A model generated the notes under the pieces. It was not told where the DNA came from. It did no database searches and saw nothing but the letters and a program-made list of their open reading frames with translations. From positions 7,926,501-7,990,500 of the forward strand of contig NC_037639.1 in the NCBI RefSeq assembly GCF_003254395.2: a stretch of DNA of 64,000 nt, read 5' to 3'. The position numbers and the translations under genes were made by a program. Position 1 is the first letter of the stretch, and each line of letters starts with the position of its first letter. The DNA comes from Apis mellifera. Taxonomy: Eukaryota; Arthropoda; Insecta; Hymenoptera; Apidae. Positions 35,985-48,260 of this stretch are shown piece by piece.

Positions 35985-36014
35985 GGAGGAGGAGGAGGAG
36001 GAGGAGGAGGAGGA
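35985..36014. repeat. (GGA)10 trinucleotide repeat
   Basis: Ten perfect GGA copies, giving poly-Gly, poly-Glu/Arg or poly-Ser/Pro in the different frames. It is the longest pure trinucleotide array noticed in the window. Confidence 0.96.
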
Positions 36015-38970
36015 TCGTTTCATGCCGTGGGTAGCAGTGTGCCGAGTACCGGCACGCACGTTGAATCTGCTAAACGTTCCCGCTCGTGCGTGAAATGCCT
36101 CGATATCACTGTTTTATTTCGGCTCGTTCGTTCCGTGCCGCTCTCTCGCTTTTGCAATTCTATCCTTTTCACCCTCCTCGGCCCGTTCGAGTTGCGAGCG
36201 ATCCCCCTTTCCCCACCCTCTCCTCTCTGCCAGCTCGTGCGGATTTGATGACCCTTCCTGTTCGATTTCATGATCGTTTAATCGGCCGCGATTAATTAAA
36301 ACCTGGCGATCGCACGGCTCGTTGCACTGCGTCCTTCCGCTGCAATTCGTCTCGAATGCGGTGTGATTCGTGTCGAGTGTATTTAGTAACAGTAGATTGT
36401 TTTTTTAATAGATAGTCAATATTGTACGAAAAGTGAAGCTTTGCTTTTTAACAGGTATAAATGGAGTAGACGTGAGAGGACAAAAATCTACGTTTCACAA
36501 TGTTTTCCTTCAAGAAAAAGAAAGAAGTAAAAGAAGAAGTAAAAATTTCTACGCGTATAACTTTCACGCAATTCCAATAATTCTACCCTCTATCGAAAGA
36601 CGGACGGATTCTTTCGGTTCGAGAGAGGGTAGGGAAAGGGAAAGGCCGATAAATCGATAAATCGCGAAGTGGCCCGTTAGGCCAGTTTAATTAATAATTA
36701 TCGGCTGGAAGAGGAGCACCTTGCACAATGGCGATACTTCCTTCTGGCGTAATCCTTGGAAGATTAACGAGCCTGTGCCAGGAGGGACCTCTCTTTCCCT
36801 CCTCCCTCGTCCATTCTCCCTTCCGCACCCCTTTCCCCTCACCCACCCGGCCCGCTCCCTATCTCTCTTACAGCCGCAAGACGCCATAGCGCGCCTTGCG
36901 GTGGTTGCGGCAAGAACCCTCGCCGTACCCGCATTAACGCAATTATGAATTTGTCGCGTTGGGATCTGACAATACAAGATGTCGCTACCACTCCTCCGCC
37001 TCGCCACCCTATCCGCCACGACGTCCTCCGACACCCGGCCAGACCGCCACCCCCGCATTTACACTAAAACCAATTCCGGTTTTCTGCGGGCGGAAAGAAG
37101 AGGCGGCGGTGATAACTTTGCGCGTGTTTTTAGAACGGAGTTTGGATTGTTCCGACTCGGACAGCTGCTCTTTCATGTATATATCTTCTCTTCGTATTTT
37201 GAAATTATTTTTTCTGAATACTTCGAAAAAATTGATGCTCCAATTACTGTTTCTCTATCTCGATAATTTCACTTTCTTATCAATCTTCTGTTTCCCCTGA
37301 TGAAGAGTTATTTTTTTAAATTTCTTCAATGTCGATCTAATAAAAATGATTCCTGATTTTATTTCTTTCACATTTTTCGTACGAAACGTTGCATCGTTTA
37401 AAATTTCCATCAAAACAACGAGCTGGTTATCGAGTATTTAATTCTCACGATTTAATTCTGGGATCGGCTTTTCACTTTCGAATCGATAGGGGTTGCAGCG
37501 AATCGCGTGCCCGCTTGTTAACCGCGTCGACCGTTTCGCGGCAAGGAAAGCGAGCGCAGTTTCGGCCCGGCTCGAGTTAGTTTCGAAGGGTGTCGACGAA
37601 AGCAACGATCCTCCGGGTTGCGTGCGGTGGCGTACAATGGCTAGAACGGCGGAGGATCGTTGCGGCGAGCCGCAGGCGACTGCTGCGACCGGTTCCTTCG
37701 CGACAAATTCCTCCTGGGCTTCGAGAAACCAACGGCTAACTCTCTCCCTTTCCTCCTTTCAAATCTCCTTTAACATCCAACTTTTTAATAACAACTGTGT
37801 ATTGGACTGAACATGTTATACGGCTGCATAGCAAAACTTGAGAATTTCTGGTAATAAAGAAAGTGAACTAACTTAACCTTATTATACCTAGAATATTTCG
37901 TGTGCTTTTAGTGGCGTTAAAAAATTTTTCAGGTAAAAATTTAATACAAGGGGATGTAAATTTTCATCATCCTCATTTTCCATATCAAATCCTGTTCGTT
38001 TCTAAATTTCTTCCTGTCTTAAATTTTGGATATTACAAAGTACACGAATATAAACTTGTATTTATCTTAAATTTTTCAGGATTTTCGTCCATTTCACTTT
38101 CTCTAAACTCGCCTCATCAAGACAAACCTGCTCCCCTCGAATTCGATTCCATCAAACGAAACAACCCCGTCGGTTATCACAGGGTTTTCCGTCCAACATT
38201 CTAACGCGAGAAAATCAATCGACGAGGTGCAAGGCTCCCCTCCGCTGTCCCTTCCATCCTGGTCAAGTCGAGGAGGCCAGGGTCGAGGAGAGTCCGTGGC
38301 TTGGCCCTAAACATCGAAACGCGGGGGGGGAGAGGGGCAGCGTTGGGCGAGCGAACGCCTAGTCAGCCCTTAATATCGTAAGAGCTGGATCCACGCAAAC
38401 AAGCCGGCGGACCTAACGCAACCGAACGTTTAAGCGCTGGAAAGCCCTGGCCTTAACGTTCGACCGCCGCTGGCCCTATTATCGCTAACTAATAAGGGAC
38501 CTAATTGAAACGTCGGCCTTTTGTTTCCAGTACTCGAGCGCTGCTCGATTTTCCGACCGCGCGTTGTACACGCCGCTGTTTGACCAGTCGGAGAGAAGCA
38601 AAAGAGAGAGGGAGAGAAAGAGTGGAGGGTGGAAGGAAGAGAAAGAGAGAGCCAGGGGGCTCAAGTACGGATTGAAATTAATTTTCGAACTCGAATCTCT
38701 CCCTGGATGAATTTTCGTCTCGAATCCGCGCGAAATCGATTCCACAAGCCCTTTCGTTACTTCGATCACTTTTAAAGGCGCAGACTTGTTCCTTGTCGTC
38801 TGATTAATATATTCGAGTATGTAGAGATTGTGTATTGTATCGTGCAATTCTATTTTTATTCTCTTCTTTTAATAAAAATCATTCCAAGTAAGAAAATTTC
38901 TCGCGTATTTTTCGTGGATAAATTTTCCTTATTTTAATAAAACGTTATCAATACTTATCGCCTCAATATT

Positions 38971-39240
38971 TTTTATCCACCAATATAATTGAGAGATCAT
39001 TTATCTAAAAATGATTTTTATTAATATATCTACCTGTCTGGATATATTTGTTCTCTTATTCTTACGACAGTGCATCGAGAATCGAGTAGAGCAGGGCGTG
39101 TAAAATAATTTTATCCACCGATATAATCGAGAGATGATTTACCTAAAAATGATTTTTATTAATATATCTACCTGTCTGGATATATTTGTCTGTTATTCTT
39201 ACGACAGTGCATCGAGAATCGAGTAGAGCAGGGCGTATAA
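38971..39240. repeat. Two-copy 138-bp tandem duplication
   Basis: Copy 1 is about 38971-39103 and copy 2 about 39109-39240. Both start TTTTATCCACC, share AAAAATGATTTTTATTAAT and TACCTGTCTGGATATATT, and end in GACAGTGCATCGAGAATCGA with AGTAGAGCAGGGCGT. I count about eight differences and a one-base indel, so identity is roughly 94 percent. The period is 138 bp at the start and 137 bp after the indel. The unit has no long open frame. It looks like a recent local duplication of unique DNA rather than a satellite. Confidence 0.93.
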
Positions 39241-40490
39241 TCGTATCGAGCGATATCTCTGGTGGTTTTCGTCGCGTCGTCCATAACTATTTTCCGACGA
39301 GGGAAGAGGAGGAGGGGGAGGGGGAGCTCGATTAAAGTAATCACTGTCATCAAGAGAGATCGCTTCTACCCTCGCGGTGATCTACGGTTACGGTGAGGAG
39401 GAGCGCGACGCCGTCCTCGCCGTGTGGACGACCACGCCGTATATTTCGTATTCCACGCATACATCCGCGATGCCCACTTCGAACAGGATATTATTCCTGC
39501 TGGATGCAATCATATTAGTTTCCGAAGTTATTAGAATATTTATGCGAGGCCGACGTGGGGTTATGCATGATGCCAGGCCCTCCTCGCTCTCCCCACGTCT
39601 ACGTCGATTCGCATCGTGGAAATCCTTGCTTATGCTCGCTGGAAATCGGGAAAGTACTTGGTCGATATTCGAACTTTAGAAATTTTCCCCCCTCATTTCT
39701 CCAACATTCGCTAATTTTTCATTATTATTTTGACCAGGTATCGTATTAATTTCTTTTCTATCATTCCCTAAGAAATTTTATCTAAATTATGATTTTTTTA
39801 ACAGTAGAAATATTACTAGAGCTTCGATAATTCTCTCAGATAGGCCTCAGACTTTGATCGAAACAGATACACGATTATATATGACATTTTATTATTTATT
39901 TATAATTATATTTAATTGTTATATTTAATAATGTTAAAAGAATTCATTTCAAATAGATATTTCATTTCGGAAGATGAAAAGTTTTCAATACAAATCTTAG
40001 ACTCGCGTTCACTTTTCACCGAGATAAAATTCGACCGAGAGAAATTTCGAGAGAATCGAAATTCATCGATATTATTGGTTAAACAAATCGCGCGATACGC
40101 TATGGATTAAGCATAATTTATAAGCGACTCGCACATATTGAACATAGATAGGCGAGGCACACGTGGACCGCATATTTATTCTATTCGAGTACACGCGAAA
40201 TTGGCCAAAGTTTCGTCGCTTGTGTTTCGGCACGGGTGACTTCGCCAGTTTCGATATATACGCACGAGGCGAGTATCTCGTCGTTAGGACGTTAAACGAC
40301 ACCGTTCTGTGTGTGCGTGGGTGTGGAAAGTTTCGAGCGAATTCGAGAGAGAGAGAGAAAGAAAGAGAAAACGGCAAGAAAACGAATCCACGAACGGAGT
40401 CTGTCGAAATTCGAGAGGGTAAAGCGTCGCTCGAGAAACGACGACGGAAAGAAGGGAAAAAAATGTTGAGAGAGAGAGAAAGAGACTTAC

Positions 40491-40575
40491 CTTGCTGGCG
40501 CACAGTTGGACTGACCGTTCGAGAAAGATGCAAATCGTCCGTGAGGCCACTCTGCCGAGTTTTGCTCAGATACAA
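40491..40575 (-). CDS. Candidate internal exon, 85 bp, gene unknown
   Basis: On the minus strand a pyrimidine tract ending TTCTCTGTTTTCCAG (AG at 40577-40576) leads into 85 bases. These end in CAAG directly before the donor GTAAGT (40490-40485), which is followed by more pyrimidines. Two frames are open. One reads LYLSKTRQSGL, then TDDLHLSRTVSPTVRQQ, with a balanced amino-acid mix. The other reads VSEQNSAEWPHGRF and onward. The exon is richer in GC than its flanks. No stop or low-complexity run occurs in the favoured frame, and I do not recognise the family. If real, it belongs to a minus-strand gene with very long introns. It may also be a 5' UTR exon or a chance pairing of splice signals, since several weaker pairs exist in the window. 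Confidence 0.33.
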
Positions 40576-43500
40576 CTGGAAAACAGAGAAGGAAAATTTT
40601 ATTCTCCTAAATTTTTTTCGTCGCTGCAAAGTTGGACATTTTCTAGATTTTTAAACTCGCGTAACTCATCGTTCAATAATCTTTATTTCGTTCAAACATC
40701 TCCTCTGATCCATAAGCAAAAGAAACGTTTAAATTTACCAAATAGATTATTTAACAAATTCAATTTCCAATTGATTGCTTTGCTGATTTTATCCACCAGC
40801 CATTGATCAAGCAACGATTCAACGCCATCCACGTATATGACGATACGTGGAAGAAAAGATTGCAAGGCTCTGAAACGTTTCCTTCGCCAAGAACCCCGCC
40901 ACTCGACTCTTCGTTCCGCCCTCCAATAAGGAAGTTCTGAACCGTCCTGATCGGCGAATTTCTGTATCCCGATCACGCGCTAAGGGTGAACCATCCCCTT
41001 TAATATTAGGACCGACTCGGACCGACTCGTCTTGGTATAAAATAAAGGGCTGACATGCGAGCACGAGGGTGGAGGTGAAGAGGAACAAGAGGAAAGGCGG
41101 GCGAGATCTCGGAGGAGGAAGAAGGAGACGCGGCGTGGAAGAAGGACGGGCAAAGGGAAGGGTGGCTTCACCACCATCGTGAGGGATGACTGAACGAGTC
41201 GGTTAAACGGGCGTCTTCTTTCATAAATTTCAAGGGGCCGCCGGATAAAGGTTTAGAATAAATCGTTCGGCCTGTTATCCACTCCAACGTCGGCGGATAA
41301 CGCTAGATCAGTTATGCCTCGACAGCTTCTTACGCCGCTCCTTTTGTCCCCGCATTACCGCAATACTCGTTTGCGTTTCGTTCACGTGGATAAGATTAAA
41401 TAATTTTTTTCTTAAGTTTCTTGAAATAATTTAAAAGAAAGAAGTTAAAAGTTATTCTTAGATTGAAAACTTGAACGTAGAATTCGACCTCGTAAATTTT
41501 TTTTAATCTAAACGTGCTTTTATAGAGATAATTACGATAATTCGAATGATATTACAAGATTGAAATATGGATTATTGAGCACTAATCTTAAGTCTCATAT
41601 AAATCATTCAATAGTTGATTAAGATTCGAGATAACATTGTATATTATAACGGATGAAATAATTTCTCGCGACTTTAAGACAAAATCCATTCTTCCGATAA
41701 ACGGTCTCGCGTAAGACGTCACGTTTCCATTTTGCACGCCGTAACTTGCTCGCGTCTGAAAATGCGATATGAAAGTGGAAGAAGCGGGCCTGGAACGCTC
41801 ATAAATACGTCCTCGAAGATCGCACAAATCGCTCGTTCGAGGCCAATCCCCTTCGACGTCTCCCGCCAGAGATACGAGAGAGTGGGAACCCTTCTTCGTC
41901 TCTCGCGGGCAGACACTTCAGGATACTCTCTAAGCATATACGTTACATCGACGTGTGTATATATACGCGCGCCACGTCGATATAACCGTCCAGGCATATA
42001 TAGACGCTCGCGATATAGGAAAAGAAGGTTCGGCAAAGGGGAAGGGGAAGGGCCATTTCGAGAGGGTGATTCGCCGGGAAGGGCAGAGAGGGCAAACCAG
42101 CCAGAAAGCCAGTCCAATTTCTCAAACCTGTCCAATCCGTGTCGTATGCAAAATCAATCACGCGCCAACCTCGCTCGCTACCCCTCCAGACCTCCCACGA
42201 ATTTTCAAATCCGACCGAAGCCACGCGGTAATCCAACTCCTCGGGCAAAACTTCTCACCCATCCGCGATGCCCGATCCGAGCATCCTTTTTTCTCTTTTT
42301 CTCTCTCTCTTTTTCTTATCCATTCTCGTCGTCTTCGTTTCATGGAAATCGTACACACATATATACATTCGATGAAGGCATTGTTCAAGTTGAATTCGCG
42401 TCGGAATCGGAGGATGTCTGAATTTTTGTCCATTTTTGCGACGATTGGTTTAGAAGGGAGGCAGAGAAACGGAAAGAAAATTTTCAGAGATAAGATTCGA
42501 AGGAAAGAATTGGAAGTAAAGTTGAAAAGTATCGTAATTAATGGAGAAAGAGGATTAATTTAATTTTGGAAATTAATTTATATTGGAATATTCACCGGGA
42601 TATGCTTTTGTGAAAAGTAGATACGAATCGAAAAAAGTAAGTACGATCTCGTCGGAAAATATTAATCAAACTGACTCCGATTGTGGGAATAAATCTCTAA
42701 CAGACTATTTAAACTATTAAAACGGGAAGAAAGAATAGGGGCGAGTTCCAGTTGCTCGAGTTCCGATTTCCCAACTTCCCTCCATTCAAACGACCATTTC
42801 CTACATCCAATCCTTAAACTTCGAGCCGTACACACAGCCGCACACCGTGCATTTCCCCGTGCATCTATTTAACAACCTCGACAAAGCCCAACCCCCCTCC
42901 CTTCTCTCCTCTGCTCGTATAAACGGCGAAACGAGACAAAGCTTGCACCCAGAGGAGCTAGATGCAAATATACACCTCGATGCGTGCGCCCGAGAGAAAA
43001 GTTCTCGCGAGCCATTAGAAACTTCCTTCCACACTCGACGAGCCTCCCTCGTTTCCAAGCCTATTCCATTGATATGCATCACCTTCGATCAATCGCGCGC
43101 CCCCCCTCATCATTAGGGGAGGGGGATTCCTCGGCCGCTAAGGCCTCTGAAAAAAAAAGTAATTTGTCCTTTGGGGCCGCTCGACTTCAAAGTGTTTTTC
43201 AACGGGACATTCGTCCCGCGACCGGGCCGTACGTAGAGAACGTTCTACTTGCGCACCCCTTTCTACTTGACGATGCATCAGACTTGCTGATTTCTCCCGG
43301 GCGAAACATCGAGCACGGCGGCGGACGTGCTGGTCCACGCTGGCCGTTTTTCCACCTACCAAGGGATGTTTGGGGAACTCGAAGACGGACGGAGGGGGAG
43401 GGAGGGGCGGCTACCACAGGGGTGCGAAAAGTTTAGCATACGCATTTTGTACATTGAAATCCCGACACGCTCGCCCAACTTTAAATTGAAACCCGGCTCC

Positions 43501-44191
43501 CACTCCCTTTCCCCCCAAAGTCGATAGCCGCCCCGTCGTCGTGGCCGTCCTCCGCGCGGTCGGCCGCGCGTAGTCGTCCCGCTTACGATGCTCCTCTCGT
43601 TGCTCAGACTGTGTAGCGGGGAGTGGAAATTTCGAAAATGCCTCTCGATATCCGTGACGCCGTACGAATCGATCTGTTATCGACAACAGTGGAGGAAAGG
43701 GTCCGCTATCTCCTATCCCTGGAATTTTTCTCTCGGCTTCCATTGTTTTTCTTTCCCTTCCTTTTTTTCCTTTCCTTCTTTCTCGTCAATGCGTGTATCC
43801 TTGAAAGTTAATTACTCGCTTCTCACGTCAAATATTAATCACGTAATTAATCTTCCAATTGAGAGGCTTAATGATCATTTCTCTTCTCAGCTATTCATAT
43901 CGATATTCGTGCATTTTTAATTAATGACTTTATTTTTCTTATTAAAATTTTGTCAACACGTATATATATATATACACACTATATATCGTGATATTTTATT
44001 CTCCCTCACCCCTTCCTACTTCCCGATAATCCAATTTATAAGCAGCTTCCCATTTAAGCCAGGTCCTTATGAGAGGTGACCATAATGAGGCCGGGCATTT
44101 TTAATTAAATAATACTAATCACGGGGAACCCTTCTTACGCAGGCAAATCTCATCTGGTCCCTTTCCTCCGTCCATCCTGGCTCTATCTCAA

Positions 44192-44245
44192 ACCCCCCTC
44201 TCCTCCTCTCTCTCTCTCTCCCTCTCCGTCCTCCTCGCTCCTCCA
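44192..44245. repeat. CT-rich pyrimidine tract
   Basis: About 54 bases are nearly all C and T with a CT block of about seven copies. The complementary strand is a purine tract. No AG-bounded exon follows it. Confidence 0.88.
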
Positions 44246-46000
44246 TCGGCCGCGAATCACCTCTCTTTTAGACTTCGAATTGTAATTAACATTTGGTTCT
44301 CCCATTAGTGTAATTAAAGTGCCATTCCATAATCTAGGAGGCCGTGAGAGAGAGAAGAGGGGTACCTTATCTTTCAGACTTCAGCCTCGAATGCGGGGGT
44401 CGTTTTAACCCCGCCGGCCGTCTCCAGCCCCTTTTCACAGGAGCACGCCGATGCCTGTAGCTTCCTTCGGCGATAACTCCTTTCTGGAAGAGGACTCTCT
44501 CTCTTTCTGCCAACCCCCGGGGATGGGGCGGGGGGGGGAGAGGAAGCGAGAATCGTGAAATTGGGGCCAGGGAAAGAGAAAAACGCCGATTAAAACGTTT
44601 GGAAAACCGATCCACCGTGGAAACGGAAACGGATAGAAGATATTCGACGCCTCTTATCCAATCTCAAATAAAATTCAACGAAGACGCTCAATCTTCCAAC
44701 CATTGTTTCTCGATATAAATTTCGTTTCTCAATTTTAATTTCAATATATATATATATAGAGTTGACAAATTCTTTTCCAAGAAAATTCAATTACGATCCA
44801 ATTACAAATTCCGCCATTGAATGTACAACAGCGCAACATTCCGGACAGAAGGCAGCCAGATAAAAGTGGCGTGTCGGGGAAGGGGAAGAAAGAAACGCCG
44901 CCGGCTAGGGAAACCGGCACGGTTTGTCGGTAAAATAAAGAAAGGCGAGGAGGAGATAAGGAGGCAGGCCGCGTTGACATTTTCCGGTGGTTGAGTTAAT
45001 AATGCGCACGGTACACAGGCGACCGGCTCGGGGGAGGTGGTTGGATCCGCAAAGTGGCGCCATAAAGAGGCGCGGATGTGTTTATTCGGGAATTTGCCTT
45101 TTCTCTTTTCCTTTTTTCCTCTTCTCCACCACTGAAATCGCGCCACGGCGAGATTTTTATCTTTATTCCCGGCGACGATCCCGAAGGATTTATGCCCTCT
45201 CGGTCGTGGCGCGATCGAGGAAGGGGAAGAGGGAGCAGGCAAAGTCGAAATAGCGGAGAGCGAGAAGGATGGGTTGAAGGAGGGTTGAAGGGAAAAAGGC
45301 GGAAGAATCACGATGCAATTATTTTCGTTCCAGCTCGTGAACGGATTTTAAGCTCGTCGTCGTCCAGGGCCGGCTAGTGGACCAACCAAGGAGAGAGAGA
45401 GGAGAAGCGAGAGGAGACGAGGTGGGGGAGGGATGAAGGCCAGGAAGAAGGATTAACCTCGTCAAGCCGGGAGAGTCCGTGACAAAGACGTTAAAGTGGT
45501 CGATGGGGATGAGAGATATATATCGGTCGAAATCTGTGGGGTGAAAACGTTCGCATCGTTCGACCGTGCTGGGACGTCGAGACACTAATGGCATTTTTAT
45601 TATTTCTCCACAGAGGCCAACCCCTCTCGCCGATAATGGGCCGACTGTATGGTCCATTGGACGCGTGACAGCCCTGACAGCTTCTCACCTTTTCTTCTTC
45701 GTATCCGAGACTCGCCTAGATCGATGCTCGATCGAAGGGCGAGTCAGCGGTGACCGATACTCGCAAGTCGAGCAACGGGGGATGGGACGAGATCGGTGGA
45801 AATGAATCTATTTGGGGGAGGAAAGGAGAGGGGGACGGGAGAAGGAGTTCTTCTTATTCGAAGAAAATCGAGAAAAACGCGTTCGTGATAATTGTGATAT
45901 AAACAGGAGTGAGAATATTTTTTTTTTTTCGAAACTTTGAAATTTTTTCCTCGAACGCTATATACGATATATTTTTAAATAGATCTTTAAGAGACATAAA

Positions 46001-46158
46001 CATTGAGTGGGTGAAAATTGAGTTATAATACATATAATATAACGAGAAAGTTAGAAAGTTATGGAAGTTATGAAGTTTCGTGCCGCGAAGGTATAGTCAT
46101 TGAAAATAAAGGGGTAAAAATTGAGTTATTATAAAATAACAAGAAAGTTCGAAAAGGT
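46001..46158. repeat. Degenerate tandem duplication, about 100 bp period
   Basis: CATTGAGTGGGTGAAAATTG plus AGTTATAATA-ATAACGAGAAAGTTAGAAAG at about 46001-46058 recurs as CATTGA then GGGGTAAAAATTGAGTTATTA-AATAACAAGAAAGTTCGAAAAG at about 46098-46156. The second copy has small insertions and deletions. It is older than the duplication at 38971-39240. Confidence 0.55.
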
Positions 46159-46327
46159 GAACGCGCCAAAGAATAGAATATTTCAATTATAGCGTAATTT
46201 TTCACGAATTCAAAAAAAAAACTATCACAAAATACTAGTACAATAAACGGTAAAACAAAAAAAAAGAAAAAGATGATCGATCCTTCTCGAAATATCTAAT
46301 ATATTGGCACGATCGCAGATCATAAAC

Positions 46328-46361
46328 ATCCTGCTGCGATGCAGGATCCATTGCTAAGCAA
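46328..46361. promoter_or_regulatory. Two adjacent inverted repeats, X-box-like
   Basis: ATCCTGC (46328-46334) pairs with GCAGGAT (46341-46347) over a 6-nt loop. Three bases later TTGCT (46351-46355) and AGCAA (46357-46361) are symmetric about one A. The second site with its following C resembles one and a half arms of the RFX X-box (GTTGC-spacer-GCAAC type), though the left arm starts with A rather than G. They lie in a GC-balanced block between AT-rich sequences. RFX binding is a guess. Confidence 0.25.
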
Positions 46362-47012
46362 CGTACACCCATGGAGCCCACTGGTCTCGTTGGGTTTTGA
46401 TGAATGGGCCTCGTATAAAGCTAAAGTATGGTAAAAGCTGGCGTGGCTACTGCTGTAATATTCCACCCTGGGTGCTTTTAGAATCGCTAATGACTAATGA
46501 CATCAAAAGGAAATTCTCTTCGTCGATGGATTCACGGATCGATGATTCGCCGATTTCTTTTTCTTTTTTTTTGTAAAGTATCCGTTCTATTATATTATAT
46601 TTGCCAGATAATAATTTAAAAAATTCGAAAAGACACGTTAACTCTTCTAATATATTTTAAAATGATTCTCACTATAAATAATGCTATCATTCTGATTAAT
46701 CTGATCATCTGATTAATTTGAGAAAAGTTTTATATATATATATGTAATATAGTGAATTGTAAACGAAGTTGGAACATCACGTGTAAAATACGCAAGAGGT
46801 TTAGTCAGGGCTTACGATTACTCGCGATTCGAATGGCAACGAGACTGACGAAGAGAAGAAGAACGTATAGAAAAGAGAAGTAGGAGCAGGTTTAGGGGTC
46901 CAGGGCTACGGATTGGCGTAGAAAGGAAAGGGGGAGTCGAAAAGTACTTTAATATACGGCAATCCCCTTGGCTTGGAACTCGCAAACTCGGATCGACTAG
47001 CTCTCATTGCTG

Positions 47013-47106
47013 CCTTTCCTTTCTCTCTTTCTATTCTGCGCTTTCTACCTTCATCTCTTTCTCTCCCTTCCTCCTCTCTCTTTCTCTCTTTCTCTTCCTC
47101 TTTCCA
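47013..47106. repeat. Long poly-pyrimidine tract
   Basis: About 94 bases are almost entirely C and T with a few A and G interruptions, mostly CTTT and CTCT words. It produces Ser/Leu/Phe-rich plus frames that look signal-peptide-like but are low complexity. Confidence 0.9.
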
Positions 47107-48247
47107 TTTCGAACACTTTCATCCTTCTCTCGCGTGTATTTCTCTCGTAGTCGTCGCATGGCTTCCGATGAAATTTCACGTCTTCCACATGGCTCGCCTT
47201 TGATGCTTGACTACTGCTGCCGTTCTAATTGCAGAAACGCGCAGAAATCGGCTTCCATTTGCCCGCAAAAACTACCTCTGCCGTCGTTTCTGCCAGCGAC
47301 CGAAAAAGATCTCGATCTGGATTTGTGATTCCGCATGATTTCAACGAATGAAAAATAAAATTTCGCTTCACTTATACCAGATTTTCTCGTTGATCTCGAT
47401 ATTAAAGATTGAAAATAACGAAACAATTAAAATTGGGTAGAATTTCTTCAACCGAAGAGAAATATACTCTCTGATGAAATTCGAGAAAGAAGAAAGAGCT
47501 TTAACGAAAACGTACGATAGGTAACCTATGAGAAATCGTATGTGATCAACGTCTGAAGAGAAGCTAAACGCGAAGCGTAAATCTGTTTACCTCAAATAAT
47601 AGAAGTAAATGAGCACAAGCGTGCAGAGTGAAGCGGCCCAATAATGATAGAACGTCTAAGGGAAAAGATTGGTCCCTTTTTTCGCTTCCTCCTTTCCTTC
47701 TCACTGTGGCTGATTTAGCTCTTCGTCCCAGGAGAATCTTATACCGATAGAAACCCACGCTTCATCATTTATCTCTTCCTCGTTTCGACAAAATAGCACA
47801 ATTTCGATCCGCTCCAATCCGATCCTTCCTCCCCCTCCCCTCTTCAAAAGAACCTACGATCCCCTCACGTACTTAATACTTCCAAACCGACGTTTGGAAA
47901 TCGTCATCTGAAATTTGATTCTTAAAATTTAAAAGTTGAAACGTCTTGACGCGCAGTTTTAAACTTTCTCGCTATTTGATTCAATAAAAGATGAACGTTT
48001 GTACAAGGGCAGTAATTTTCCGTGTTGTTTCGAGTTAAGGTTGTTTCAAGACGAAACCCAGACAGAAACTTGGTAACAAGATTTACCTCTAATCACCACC
48101 GAGAAACCGTTCGCGTGTAATTTGTTTATCCCGGTCATGCTCCTTGTTCATAATTGCTCGGCCTTGTTTGGCCGCCTGTTTCACGTGCGGCGCCAGAACC
48201 GTGTCGATTATCGCGTCTAACCCGCGATTTCCTTCCAGAAAATCGAT

Positions 48248-48260
48248 ACGCGCGCGCGCG
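48248..48260. repeat. Alternating CG run
   Basis: Six alternating CG steps just before GTAAGT. Alternating purine-pyrimidine CG is the classic Z-DNA-prone sequence. A CCTTCCAG acceptor lies at about 48238 and the GTAAGT follows this run, so together they frame a 21-bp open segment, considered in the findings. Confidence 0.8.

Larger units (their letters stand above)
35001..40000. other. Non-coding stretch with one clear duplication
   Basis: No gene is supported. 35035-35280 is GC-richer with a TATA-like word at 35129-35137. A 15-T run lies at 35403-35417. 35640-36300 is GC-rich with a GGA repeat. 36690-37130 is GC-rich and open on both strands. 37160-37430 and 37790-38100 are AT-rich. 38220-38520 is GC-rich. 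After it a TTTCCAG acceptor at 38530 opens a 59-codon frame that runs into a GA tract, probably chance. The 138-bp duplication at 38971-39240 is listed separately. Confidence 0.68.
40001..45000. other. Mostly non-coding stretch around an exon candidate
   Basis: Apart from the candidate exon at 40491-40575, no gene is supported. 39770-40110 and 41400-41680 are AT-rich. 40340-40480 is GA-rich. 41700-42300 has long frames open on both strands, with no domain in any of them. 42880-43560 is GC-rich. 43790-44010 is AT-rich with short TA runs. 44170-44250 is a CT tract. 44380-44600 is GC-rich with a G run near 44529-44539, and 44620-44800 is AT-rich. Confidence 0.65.

Noticed and set aside
38531..38710. 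59-codon frame after TTTGTTTCCAG on the plus strand
   Set aside because: More than a third of it is encoded by a GA-rich purine tract, there is no donor, and the frame ends at an ordinary stop. Likely chance.
41732..42563. Two long overlapping plus frames (229 and 202 codons) with a minus frame opposite
   Set aside because: Simultaneous openness of several frames in CpG- and pyrimidine-rich DNA, with no domain and no splice pair.
43083..43146. Minus-strand segment after CTTTTTTTTTCAG with an open 64-base frame to AAG/GTGATG
   Set aside because: Excellent acceptor but a poor donor (GTGATG), and the DNA is simple GC-rich sequence with C and G runs.
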